Both the position numbers and the translations under genes were made by a program. This document shows positions 8,525 through 17,598 of a DNA stretch of 64,000 bases, piece after piece (position 1 is the first letter of the stretch; each line of letters begins with the position of its first letter). The notes beneath the pieces were generated by a model, which saw only the letters and a list, made by a program, of their open reading frames with translations, did no database searches and was not told the DNA's origin. This stretch comes from Limoniibacter endophyticus (GTDB lineage: Bacteria; Pseudomonadota; Alphaproteobacteria; Rhizobiales; Rhizobiaceae): positions 433,305-497,304 of the forward strand of contig NZ_BMZO01000001.1 in assembly GCF_014652835.1 (NCBI RefSeq), in the 5' to 3' direction.

Positions 8525-9940
8525 TTACTTCTTGTAGGTGACGGCTTTGACGGCCTCGATCACTTCGCCGACATTCGGCAGCGCGAGCTTTTCGAGGTTT
8601 GCTGCATAGGGCATCGGCACGTCTTTGCCCGCAATGGTGATGACCGGTGCATCCAGATAATCGAAAGCACGCTGCATCACCTGGCTGGCAATATGATCGC
8701 CGACCGATGATTGCGGAAAGCCTTCCTCCACCGTGACGAGGCGGTTTGTCTTCTTCACCGACTCGATTACCGTGTCGAGATCAAGCGGACGAATCGTGCG
8801 CAAATCGATGATTTCAACATCAATGCCCATTTCGCGTAGCTCGGCTTCCGCTTTGACGGCATAGGTCATACCAATGCCGAAGGAAACAATGGTAACGTCG
8901 TTCCCCTTCTTGTGCACGCGTGCCTTGCCTATCGGTAGAACGAAATCGTCGAGTTTCGGAACCTCGAAGGTCTGGCCGTAGAGGATTTCGTTCTCGAGGA
9001 AGATCACCGGGTTCGGGTCTCGAATGGCAGCCTTCAGCAAGCCTTTGGCGTCGGCAGCCGTGTAGGGCTGAACGACCTTGAGACCGGGAATATGGCTGTA
9101 CCAGGCAGCATAATCCTGGCTGTGCTGCGCTCCAACGCGGGCCGCCGCGCCATTAGGACCGCGGAATACGATCGGCGCGCCCATCTGGCCGCCGGACATA
9201 TAAAGCGTCTTTGCAGCCGAATTGATGAGATGATCGATCGCCTGCATGGCGAAGTTGAAGGTCATGAATTCGACGATCGGCTTCAAACCGGCCATCGCAG
9301 CACCGACGCCGAGGCCTGCAAAACCGTGTTCGGTAATCGGTGTATCGACAACGCGCTTCGCGCCGAATTCCTGCAACAAGCCTTGTGTGATCTTGTATGC
9401 GCCTTGGTATTCGGCCACTTCCTCGCCCATGACGAAAACGTCACCGTCCCGACGCATTTCTTCGGCCATAGCGTCGCGCAGCGCTTCACGCACAGTGGTT
9501 TCGACCATTTCCGTACCTTCCGGAATGTCCGGATCGGCAACGACTTGCGCTTTCGGCGCGGCAGGCACCTTAGCCTTGTCTTCGTCGCCTTGAACGGAAG
9601 CGGGTTTCTCGCCGGAGGCTTCTTCCGCTTGCGGCTTGCTTTCCTTGTTTTCTTCCTTTGCCTCGGAAGAATCCGCCGAAATCGAAGACGCGTCTTCGCC
9701 TTCTTCGAGCAGAAGGGCGATCTTCGTGTTGACCTTCACGCCCTGGCTACCTTCCTCAATGAGGATCTTGCCGAGGGTACCTTCGTCAACCGCTTCCACT
9801 TCCATGGTCGCCTTGTCGGTTTCGATCTCGGCAATGACGTCGCCGGGGGCAACCTTGTCGCCTTCCTTCTTCAGCCATTTCGAGAGATTGCCTTCTTCCA
9901 TCGTCGGAGAAAGCGCGGGCATAAGAATATCGATAGGCAT
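8525..9940 (-). CDS. pdhB: Pyruvate dehydrogenase E1 beta with N-terminal lipoyl domain
   Basis: A 471-residue E1 beta subunit. Residues 1-80 form a lipoyl domain with K43 in ETDKATM, nearly identical to that of PdhC. An acidic linker (about 82-135, rich in Glu, Ser and Lys) leads to the transketolase-like catalytic domain (about 140-465). The lipoyl domain on E1 beta is characteristic of alphaproteobacteria such as Rhizobium and Zymomonas. The GGAGAGCGCTCC preceding the ATG contains the ribosome-binding site. It lies 12 bases after pdhA. It would pair with PdhA as a heterotetramer and feed acetyl units to PdhC. Confidence 0.97.
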   Translation of the reverse strand: MPIDILMPALSPTMEEGNLSKWLKKEGDKVAPGDVIAEIETDKATMEVEAVDEGTLGKILIEEGSQGVKVNTKIALLLEEGEDASSISADSSEAKEENKESKPQAEEASGEKPASVQGDEDKAKVPAAPKAQVVADPDIPEGTEMVETTVREALRDAMAEEMRRDGDVFVMGEEVAEYQGAYKITQGLLQEFGAKRVVDTPITEHGFAGLGVGAAMAGLKPIVEFMTFNFAMQAIDHLINSAAKTLYMSGGQMGAPIVFRGPNGAAARVGAQHSQDYAAWYSHIPGLKVVQPYTAADAKGLLKAAIRDPNPVIFLENEILYGQTFEVPKLDDFVLPIGKARVHKKGNDVTIVSFGIGMTYAVKAEAELREMGIDVEIIDLRTIRPLDLDTVIESVKKTNRLVTVEEGFPQSSVGDHIASQVMQRAFDYLDAPVITIAGKDVPMPYAANLEKLALPNVGEVIEAVKAVTYKK

Positions 9941-9952
9941 GGAGCGCTCTCC

Positions 9953-10996
9953 TTAAAGCAGAATATCGGTGTAGAGCTCGGATGGATCCGGTTCCGGATC
10001 GGTTTGGGCAAACTCTGCCGAGTCCGTCACGATATCGCGCACATCCTTGTCGATGGCCTTCAATTCGTCTTCCGAAGCCCATTTCTTTTCCAGGAGACGC
10101 TTCTTGACCTGTTCGATCGGGTCCTGCTCGGCGCGCATTTTCTGCACTTCTTCTTTCGTGCGATACTTCGCCGGGTCGGACATCGAATGGCCGCGATAGC
10201 GATAGGTCATCATTTCGATGATGATCGGACCCTTGCCGTCACGGCACCACTGCGTGGCAAAATCGCCGGCAGCCTTGACCGCGCGCACATCCATGCCATC
10301 CACCTGGAAACCAGGAATGCGGTGGGAAACGCCACGCTGCGAGAAATCGGTTTCGGCTGACGAGCGCGATACCGATGTGCCCATCGCATAGCGGTTGTTT
10401 TCGATGATATAGATGGCGGGAAGCTTCCACAGCGAGGCCATGTTGAAGCTTTCATAGACCTGGCCCTGATTGGCCGCGCCGTCGCCGAAATAGATCGTGG
10501 CGACATTGTCGTTGCCACGATAGTGGTTCGAAAACGCAAGACCGGTGCCGAGCGACACTTGCCCGCCCACAATGCCGTGGCCACCATAGAAATGCTTCTC
10601 TTTCGAGAACATGTGCATGGAGCCGCCCTTGCCCTTGGAATAGCCTCCGCGGCGCCCGGTAAGTTCAGCCATCACACCGCGCGCCGTCATGCCGGTCGCC
10701 AGCATGTGGCCATGGTCACGATAACCCGTGATGATCTGGTCACCTTCATTGAGAGCCATCTGCATACCGATGACTACAGCTTCCTGCCCAATATAAAGGT
10801 GGCAGAAGCCGCCGATGAAACCCATACCGTAAAGCTGGCCGGCCTTTTCCTCGAAGCGGCGGATGAGCAGCATTTCGCGATATGCGGAAAGCTCCTCCTC
10901 CTTGCTGAATTCGGCCGCCTTGGGTGCCGTCATGCGCGACGGCAAGGGCGCGGCTGCGTTGTTCTTGGAGGGCGATTTTCTCGCTACGCTCGCCAT
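9953..10996 (-). CDS. pdhA: Pyruvate dehydrogenase E1 alpha
   Basis: A 347-residue thiamine-diphosphate-binding subunit that decarboxylates pyruvate with PdhB. The TPP-binding signature runs from GDGAANQGQ to ENN in the middle of the protein, and YRYRGHSMSDP is the phosphorylation-loop region typical of E1 alpha. The reading frame is open for 31 codons further upstream, but the start at 10996 has AGGGAG eight bases before it and gives the usual MASVARK opening. The first 40 residues are low-complexity and rich in Ala, Ser and Lys. It is the first gene of the pdh cluster, so its promoter should lie in 10997-11181. Confidence 0.97.
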   Translation of the reverse strand: MASVARKSPSKNNAAAPLPSRMTAPKAAEFSKEEELSAYREMLLIRRFEEKAGQLYGMGFIGGFCHLYIGQEAVVIGMQMALNEGDQIITGYRDHGHMLATGMTARGVMAELTGRRGGYSKGKGGSMHMFSKEKHFYGGHGIVGGQVSLGTGLAFSNHYRGNDNVATIYFGDGAANQGQVYESFNMASLWKLPAIYIIENNRYAMGTSVSRSSAETDFSQRGVSHRIPGFQVDGMDVRAVKAAGDFATQWCRDGKGPIIIEMMTYRYRGHSMSDPAKYRTKEEVQKMRAEQDPIEQVKKRLLEKKWASEDELKAIDKDVRDIVTDSAEFAQTDPEPDPSELYTDILL

Positions 10997-11181
10997 GCAA
11001 AACTCCCTGAAAAGGTGATGCAGATGACTGGAAACACCTGGCGCGAACAAAAGTTCGCATTGCTTCCAGCGATGCGCGGAAACTAGCACGGCGGCATAAA
11101 AAGGGAAATCAGAAAATTGCAGCCTGAATTTTATGCATCATATTGATTTTTATGGGATTTTTTGAATTAACTTGATTTTGG

Positions 11182-11508
11182 TTAATTTACAATTCGACCA
11201 GTTTCAAGGATAATGAGCTCGTCTGGCTGTGACATGTTGAGGACTCGGCGCACCTGTTCGTCAAGCATGTCGCGTTCGATCGTTCCGTCGCGCAAAAGGC
11301 TCAAGCGGTTGTCAAGTTCCATGCGCTCGGCCCGAATGGCGGCAAGCTGTTGCTCCAGTCCTGCCCGACGTTCTATGAGCTGATATTTGGAATAGATCCC
11401 GTATTCGCCATTATAGGCATGAAAGCCGAAATAGCTCAGGAACAGCGTCGCGATCGAAGGCACGATTAGCCGGCCCCATGGACGGTTCTTATGCTGCTTG
11501 GTCCACAT
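11182..11508 (-). CDS. FtsB/DivIC family septum-formation initiator
   Basis: A 108-residue single-pass membrane protein. A short basic N-terminus (WTKQHKNRPWGR) precedes one transmembrane helix (about 13-31) and a periplasmic coiled coil (about 38-75), then a short tail containing RRVLNM. This is the FtsB/DivIC layout; such proteins link FtsQ and FtsL in the divisome. The frame is open for 48 more codons upstream, but start at 11508 places the basic stretch directly before the membrane helix as the family requires. The position between eno and pdhA is shared by many alphaproteobacteria as far as I recall. Confidence 0.85.
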   Translation of the reverse strand: MWTKQHKNRPWGRLIVPSIATLFLSYFGFHAYNGEYGIYSKYQLIERRAGLEQQLAAIRAERMELDNRLSLLRDGTIERDMLDEQVRRVLNMSQPDELIILETGRIVN

Positions 11509-11730
11509 ACCGGGTCCACACTCACGCAAATACCAGAATGAATCACCCACTAGGGCGCAGTTTCGACCATGCCGAAACTTGCTTAATGGAGCGTTTACGT
11601 ACGGGAGAGCTTGGAAAGGAAATAAGCGGGTGTAGGGCATAATCCCGGCCATGGCAGGGAGCCACCTTGAACATGGGAGGGCACGAAAGACGAAAACTTC
11701 TTCGGAACAGCCCCTGCTTCGACCGGCAGA

Positions 11731-11757
11731 AACCTCCCCCCAGCGAAGGGGGAGGTT
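11731..11757 (-). terminator. Terminator downstream of eno
   Basis: A perfect 10-bp inverted repeat (AACCTCCCCC and GGGGGAGGTT) with a 7-base loop lies 14 bases past the eno stop. The T-tract on the minus strand is short (TTTC). It resembles GC-rich palindromes dispersed in rhizobial genomes, so it may be a repeat element used as a terminator. Confidence 0.65.
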
Positions 11758-11771
11758 AAAGAGCGGCGTTC

Positions 11772-13157
<1,386 letters not shown>

Positions 13158-13177
13158 CTAACAGACTGTAACGAAAA

Positions 13178-13199
13178 GGCGAGACATGAATGCCCCGCC
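13178..13199 (-). terminator. Probable terminator after kdsA
   Basis: An imperfect stem (GGCG/CGCC with inner pairs and two mismatches) lies 12 bases past the kdsA stop. On the minus strand it is followed by TTTTCG. It is a moderate factor-independent terminator candidate. Confidence 0.5.
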
Positions 13200-13210
13200 C
13201 TTCTCTGAAA

Positions 13211-14044
13211 TTAGCCACGCTTGGCGATGGCATCTATCTCCATGAGGGTTTCCAGAAGCCTCCGCATCTCGTCAAGCGGCACCATGTTCGGACCATCGGA
13301 TGGCGCATTATCCGGGTCTTCATGGGTTTCGATGAAGAGACCGGCAACACCAACCGCAACGGCCGCGCGCGCCAGGGCGGGTACGAACTTGCGTTCACCG
13401 CCAGAAGAACCGCCCTGCCCACCCGGCTGTTGAACCGAATGCGTGGCATCGAATACGACCGGGGCTCCAAGATCAGCCATGATCGGCAACGAGCGCATAT
13501 CTGAGACCAGTGTATTATAACCGAAGGATGCGCCACGCTCCGTCAAAAGCACATTTGAATTGCCCGATTCCGTCACCTTGGTCAGAACATTCTTCATATC
13601 CCAGGGCGCGAGGAACTGTCCCTTCTTCACATTGACAACCTTGCCGGTCTTGGCAGCCGCGACCAGAAGATCGGTCTGGCGGCAAAGAAAGGCCGGGATT
13701 TGCAGTACGTCGACAGCCTCCGCCACCAGGCTGCATTGCTCTTCCGTATGCACGTCAGTAACCACGGTGACGCCGAGATCCTTGCGCAGGTCGGCGAAAA
13801 TCGGCAAAGCGGCATCGAGACCAGCTCCACGCGTACCCTTCAACGATGTGCGATTGGCCTTATCGAAACTGCTCTTGTAGACAAAGCCCACACCCAGCTC
13901 ATCCGTCAGTTCCTTGAGTTTTCCCGCCATCATGAAAGCATGATCACGCGTTTCGAGCTGGCATGGACCAGCAATCAGCGAAAACGGCTTCGCAGACGAA
14001 AAGACGGCTTTGCCGACCGATACGGATGAATTGGCTGAAGTCAT
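13211..14044 (-). CDS. kdsA: 3-deoxy-8-phosphooctulonate synthase
   Basis: A 277-residue DAHP-synthase-fold enzyme that condenses phosphoenolpyruvate with arabinose 5-phosphate to make KDO 8-phosphate for the lipopolysaccharide inner core. [13 protein letters not shown] near the N-terminus and [16 protein letters not shown] KSSFDKANR (about 57-65) are family hallmarks, as is the FDATHSVQ segment. A glycine/serine run ([10 protein letters not shown]) lies in the loop after it, as usual. It is placed upstream of eno, so its substrate PEP is the product of the neighbouring gene. Confidence 0.98.
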   Translation of the reverse strand: MTSANSSVSVGKAVFSSAKPFSLIAGPCQLETRDHAFMMAGKLKELTDELGVGFVYKSSFDKANRTSLKGTRGAGLDAALPIFADLRKDLGVTVVTDVHTEEQCSLVAEAVDVLQIPAFLCRQTDLLVAAAKTGKVVNVKKGQFLAPWDMKNVLTKVTESGNSNVLLTERGASFGYNTLVSDMRSLPIMADLGAPVVFDATHSVQQPGGQGGSSGGERKFVPALARAAVAVGVAGLFIETHEDPDNAPSDGPNMVPLDEMRRLLETLMEIDAIAKRG

Positions 14045-14175
14045 GGAATTCCGACGTCCTGTTTATTGGCAAGACCGGTCATAGCCGGTTTGCGGTGGCA
14101 GCGAAAGCATTGCCGCACAGATGGAGGTCAGGAAAGAAAAGATCAAGCCGGCATATCCGTGCCGACAAGTCGTGA

Positions 14176-15072
14176 TTACTGTGCCGAGTTCTGCAAAAGT
14201 GTTTCGGCAAGTGTGATAGCCGTACGGCGATCCGTTTCCGGCGCAAGCGCAAACGCCTCTTCCTGCATGCGACGAATCCAGACGCGATCACCAGGCGAGG
14301 CATGTTCCATGGCAGCCGTCATCATGGCTAATCCACGAACCATCTTACCGCTCTGGAAAAGCAGGTTGCCGAGCGTTGCCTGAGCACCGGCATGTCCCTT
14401 TTCAGCAGCGAGCTGCAACCAGCGTCCTGCCTGACGTACCGACGCCTTTACCCCACCCTCGCCATTGAGGAACATCTTGCCCATCTCGAACTGCGCGGCG
14501 GGATTGCGATAAGTCGTCGCCGCACGCATGAAGAAGTCTTGCGCTGCACTTGGATTGGCGGCAACGGGCGAACCCGGGATGCCCTTCTTCATATAGATAC
14601 CCAGAGCAAGCAAGGCATCCGACACATAGCTTTCTTCCGGACTGCCGGGAGCCACGTCTTGTTCGATGATCTCGTGGAAAAATTTGAAGGCGGCGTAATC
14701 GTCCTGACGCACACCATCACCTTCGGCATACATGCGGGCGAGCTTCCAACGAGCGCCAATCTGACCATTGTCGGCGGCATAACGATAGGCTTCGACTGCT
14801 TCCTCCTTGTGGCCGCTTTTATAGGCGGAGAAACCAAGCTTGAAAACGTCGCCGGGAGAGCGTTCGAAATCGCGTTCCATCGAATTGGGATCGAAAGCCG
14901 ATGCCGTCACCACTGTCGTAAGTAACACAAACGCACTCAACGCAATTCCGGCAACGTTAGGGACCGCAATCGCGCTGACTCGAGCGGAGTGAGGTGACGG
15001 ACACTTCGAAAAGATCCGAAGTCGCTCCACACCCGATTTGATGAATACGCCACAGCACATGCTATGCGACAT
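14176..15072 (-). CDS. exoR: ExoR-like periplasmic Sel1-repeat regulator
   Basis: A 298-residue exported protein. A hydrophobic signal segment (about 36-58) ends at TASA before FDPNS. The mature part has Sel1-like repeats: FKLGFSAYKSGHKEEAVEAY, ARWKLARMYAEGDGV, AAQFEMGKMFLNGEGG and AGAQATLGNLLFQSG are repeat cores. Segments such as SAYKSGHKEEA and GIPGSP match what I remember of Sinorhizobium ExoR, the periplasmic inhibitor of the ExoS-ChvI (BvrS-BvrR in Brucella) kinase system controlling exopolysaccharide, motility and envelope. The frame is open far upstream; I chose the ATG at 15072 with GGAAGA nine bases before it, with 15081 as the alternative. A long non-coding leader lies upstream. 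Confidence 0.85.
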   Translation of the reverse strand: MSHSMCCGVFIKSGVERLRIFSKCPSPHSARVSAIAVPNVAGIALSAFVLLTTVVTASAFDPNSMERDFERSPGDVFKLGFSAYKSGHKEEAVEAYRYAADNGQIGARWKLARMYAEGDGVRQDDYAAFKFFHEIIEQDVAPGSPEESYVSDALLALGIYMKKGIPGSPVAANPSAAQDFFMRAATTYRNPAAQFEMGKMFLNGEGGVKASVRQAGRWLQLAAEKGHAGAQATLGNLLFQSGKMVRGLAMMTAAMEHASPGDRVWIRRMQEEAFALAPETDRRTAITLAETLLQNSAQ

Positions 15073-15696
15073 GATCTTCATTCTTCCACGATGAAGCGCG
15101 TTCTTCATAAACGCCGGCTCCACCCAAACAGAGTTTCTTGCTCCGCTTTCCAATGTACCGACACAAAACTCCCTCACGCGTGCAGAAAATCCGCCCGTCG
15201 TCCGTGTTTCACGGTGTCTCACAAGGAAAGCGTTCAATGTAACGCGACTTTCGTCGCCGCACTTTAAGTTAATGTAAGAATGCGCTGGGTTTTGGTCCAA
15301 ATTAGGGCCATGTTCGAAGCCTGTCATAGCAAGAGGGAAAGACCGGGTTCGCGCCTTTACTGGTTTGAAGAAGAATCCGCTTCGGGTCGTAAAGTTACGA
15401 CCAACTGACAGAAACTGTTCTTTCGTCACAAACCTGACGTTCACTCTAACCCCCTTGTCACAAGAACCGGGAACCGATGCTTGAAACAGATTACATCTCC
15501 GGCGTGCGCCTGCTTTATGGCGGGAACGGGGCAATCTGGACCTTGAAACCTCCAGCGCATTCGTCAGCAAATTACTGTTGCCGATTCAACACAACTGCTT
15601 GCGCACACATTCATGAAGCATATTCGCAACAGAATGGGTTAAGAAATTCATTTCATGAGGAAATTCGGTCTGAGGATAAGCATTACGTTGAGTGCA
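15073..15696. other. Long non-coding interval upstream of exoR
   Basis: About 620 bases separate the exoR start from the stop of the small monooxygenase gene. The reading frame of exoR stays open through much of it but the translation has no family character, and stop-free frames here look accidental. The stretch is AT-richer than its surroundings around 15240-15320 and 15580-15700. It should contain the exoR promoter and any ChvI/BvrR site; I could not identify either by eye. Confidence 0.5.
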
Positions 15697-16005
15697 TTAT
15701 CGACGGGAATCGTTTCGAAGCTCCCGCCAAAGGCTGAATAGCCTGTCCTCCTTAAGAAGCGCTGGCAAACTGGCATGCCACTCAGTGCGGTACGGTCGCG
15801 CAAGTTGCACATCCAGCACATCCTGATGATCCTGCCACGTCTCAATCAACATGAAGCGCAGCGGATCTGACGGATCCTCATGCAACGTGGCGCTAATAAA
15901 CGTGTCTTCGTGCCGCATTGCATCAAGCACACCGGAAAGCAGCGACAAAAACAATGCACGCTTCTCTGGCTTGACGTGGAAAACGATTTCGTACGTAACG
16001 CTCAT
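15697..16005 (-). CDS. Antibiotic biosynthesis monooxygenase (ABM) domain protein
   Basis: A 102-residue single ABM (dimeric alpha/beta barrel) domain. The opening VTYEIVFHVKPEKRALFLSL and the central ETWQDHQDVLDVQLARPY follow the ABM pattern of a beta strand, helix and E-x-W strand. Family members are cofactor-free oxygenases or small-molecule binders, for example YgiN quinol monooxygenase. The start at 16005 has a GGGGGCGA ribosome-binding site; an open extension upstream has none. It seems monocistronic. Substrate unknown. Confidence 0.78.
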   Translation of the reverse strand: MSVTYEIVFHVKPEKRALFLSLLSGVLDAMRHEDTFISATLHEDPSDPLRFMLIETWQDHQDVLDVQLARPYRTEWHASLPALLKEDRLFSLWRELRNDSRR

Positions 16006-16057
16006 TCGCCCCCATCCTGCCAACCCGGTTATCGGCGGGCCATAATGCCATCGTGAT

Positions 16058-16092
16058 AAAAGCCCCCGAATAGCGGTTTGCGAGGGCTTTTA
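16058..16092 (-). terminator. Terminator after the FadL-like gene
   Basis: The stem AAAGCCC-CG/CG-GGGCTTT with one mismatch and a short loop starts 12 bases past the stop at 16104. Both flanks are A/T-rich, so it may work in both directions. Confidence 0.75.
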
Positions 16093-16103
16093 AATAGTTA
16101 CTA

Positions 16104-17249
16104 TTACCAGCGGAATTTGTATCCAAGCTGACCGGAATAGGCCCAGCCATCTTCCATGCTTTCCGAACCTGCCGGATGCAAATGCGCGACTGGCCCCTCC
16201 TGGTAGCTAATACCAACGCCCGCACGCAATTCACCGCCAACACTGTCCTTCACAGACGTACCCAGTGCCAAGGTGTAGGTGTCTCCGTAAAGGTCGTAAC
16301 CAGTACTGACGCCACGGTCCCAGCGAAGGGCAACCGAACCGGCCACCTGCTCGTTGAAGGCATGTCCGACGCCTGCTGTAACGGTCCAGCCGTCCTTCCA
16401 ATAATACTGATTGTTTGCAGTGCGACCACTGAAACCGAGGTCGAGCGTTTCATTGACCGACCAATCGGTCCACTTGATAGAACCAAATGCCAGCCAACCA
16501 GGCGCAATACCGCTCTGGAGCTTCAGCTCAACGCTTTGCGGCAAGTCGCCCACGCCGAATGCAGGCAGAACAGCGGCTGGCGGTTGTCCAACCAGAATCC
16601 CGGCACCAGTAATGGTGCCGTCGGGATTGTGTTCGGTTGCAGAGCGATACATAAGCTCCGCTCGCAAGGCGATCTCGGGGATTTCATAGCCCACGCCAGC
16701 GCGCCAACCCACGTCAGATCCTGAGAGGCTGACCTTTACCGGAAAGCTGCCCAACGGCGTTGGCAGGAGACCATCCAGTCGATAATCGAGTTTTTCGACA
16801 AACACACCGCCCAGAAAGGCCAGTCGGCCTCGCTCCATGGGGACGAAGACGGCGCAGGTCGCACCATATTCGTCGATGCCGATCGTTTCACTGTTTTTCC
16901 GGATCGGAGAAACCAGGGCCGGAGATGTCGCATAATCATAATCCGATGCAGCCCCATAGACTTCGGTATAGGTCGCCGCGCAGGCGATCCTGTCATTGCC
17001 GAATTTCGCAGCAAAGCTTGGGATGACATATGCTTTTGAATACGTCGTTCCCACGAGTGCCGGATTGGAATTGGTACGGAATTTTCGGTTAGGATTGACC
17101 CAGGTCACGCCAGCGCGGGCATTGACGTCGCCTTGTTCGTAAAGAATGTCGGTGTCTGCCGTACCACGAGAGAAACCGCCTGCGGTCGCGCTACCAGCAG
17201 CCATGGCAGATGCGCCGGCTGCGAGCGCGATGGTGACCATCTTCTTCAT
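16104..17249 (-). CDS. FadL/OmpP1-type outer membrane transport protein
   Basis: A 381-residue beta-barrel protein with a signal peptide (basic MKKM, hydrophobic 5-20, cleavage near ATA-GG at 23). The mature N-terminus GGFSRGTADTDILYEQGDVNARAG resembles the alphaproteobacterial branch of FadL/OmpP1/TodX channels, which pass long-chain fatty acids or hydrophobic compounds across the outer membrane. Alternating hydrophobic strands continue to the C-terminal SGQLGYKFRW, whose final aromatic residue is the usual outer-membrane sorting signal. It stands alone between two terminators. The substrate cannot be told. Confidence 0.85.
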   Translation of the reverse strand: MKKMVTIALAAGASAMAAGSATAGGFSRGTADTDILYEQGDVNARAGVTWVNPNRKFRTNSNPALVGTTYSKAYVIPSFAAKFGNDRIACAATYTEVYGAASDYDYATSPALVSPIRKNSETIGIDEYGATCAVFVPMERGRLAFLGGVFVEKLDYRLDGLLPTPLGSFPVKVSLSGSDVGWRAGVGYEIPEIALRAELMYRSATEHNPDGTITGAGILVGQPPAAVLPAFGVGDLPQSVELKLQSGIAPGWLAFGSIKWTDWSVNETLDLGFSGRTANNQYYWKDGWTVTAGVGHAFNEQVAGSVALRWDRGVSTGYDLYGDTYTLALGTSVKDSVGGELRAGVGISYQEGPVAHLHPAGSESMEDGWAYSGQLGYKFRW

Positions 17250-17598
17250 TACTGTCCTCCGAATGTCCCCTTAGACCGTTTTTGCGGCCTTGATATTTTT
17301 ATCGGCACTGAAAGAGGGCTTGGCAACGAGAACATTCGGCGGCCGGAAAACTCAAATGTTTCGAAAAATAGTGAATTTCAGTTTACGTTTACGTCAAAGA
17401 AATCCAAGCCACGGAAATATATGGAGAATTTTATTAAGCCTCTGAAATCGCTACGGACTTGATCGCCGTTGCGAAAAAGCCACACGCCCATTACTTCGAA
17501 CTAGATCGCAAGGGAGAGAACCAAAACACCCGGATGGAAAACAAGAAGCCGGCGCTTTTGTGCCGGCTTCCATTCCCATCCTTTTGATTCGAATGGAA
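17250..17598. other. Intergenic: FadL-like promoter region and valS terminator
   Basis: This 349-base interval holds the upstream region of the FadL-like gene, including an AT-rich stretch at 17350-17440 that is a likely promoter area, and the valS terminator at 17544-17571. I see no gene in it. Confidence 0.5.
17544..17571 (-). terminator. valS terminator
   Basis: A perfect 9-bp stem (GAAGCCGGC and GCCGGCTTC) with an 8-base loop, followed on the minus strand by TTGTTTTCC, lies about 30 bases past the valS stop. This is a strong intrinsic terminator. Confidence 0.85.

Noticed and set aside
9092..10360. 422-codon open frame on the plus strand opposite pdhB and pdhA
   Set aside because: It is antisense to two certain genes and its translation (Arg, His, Leu and Phe rich) is the usual mirror of their codon bias.
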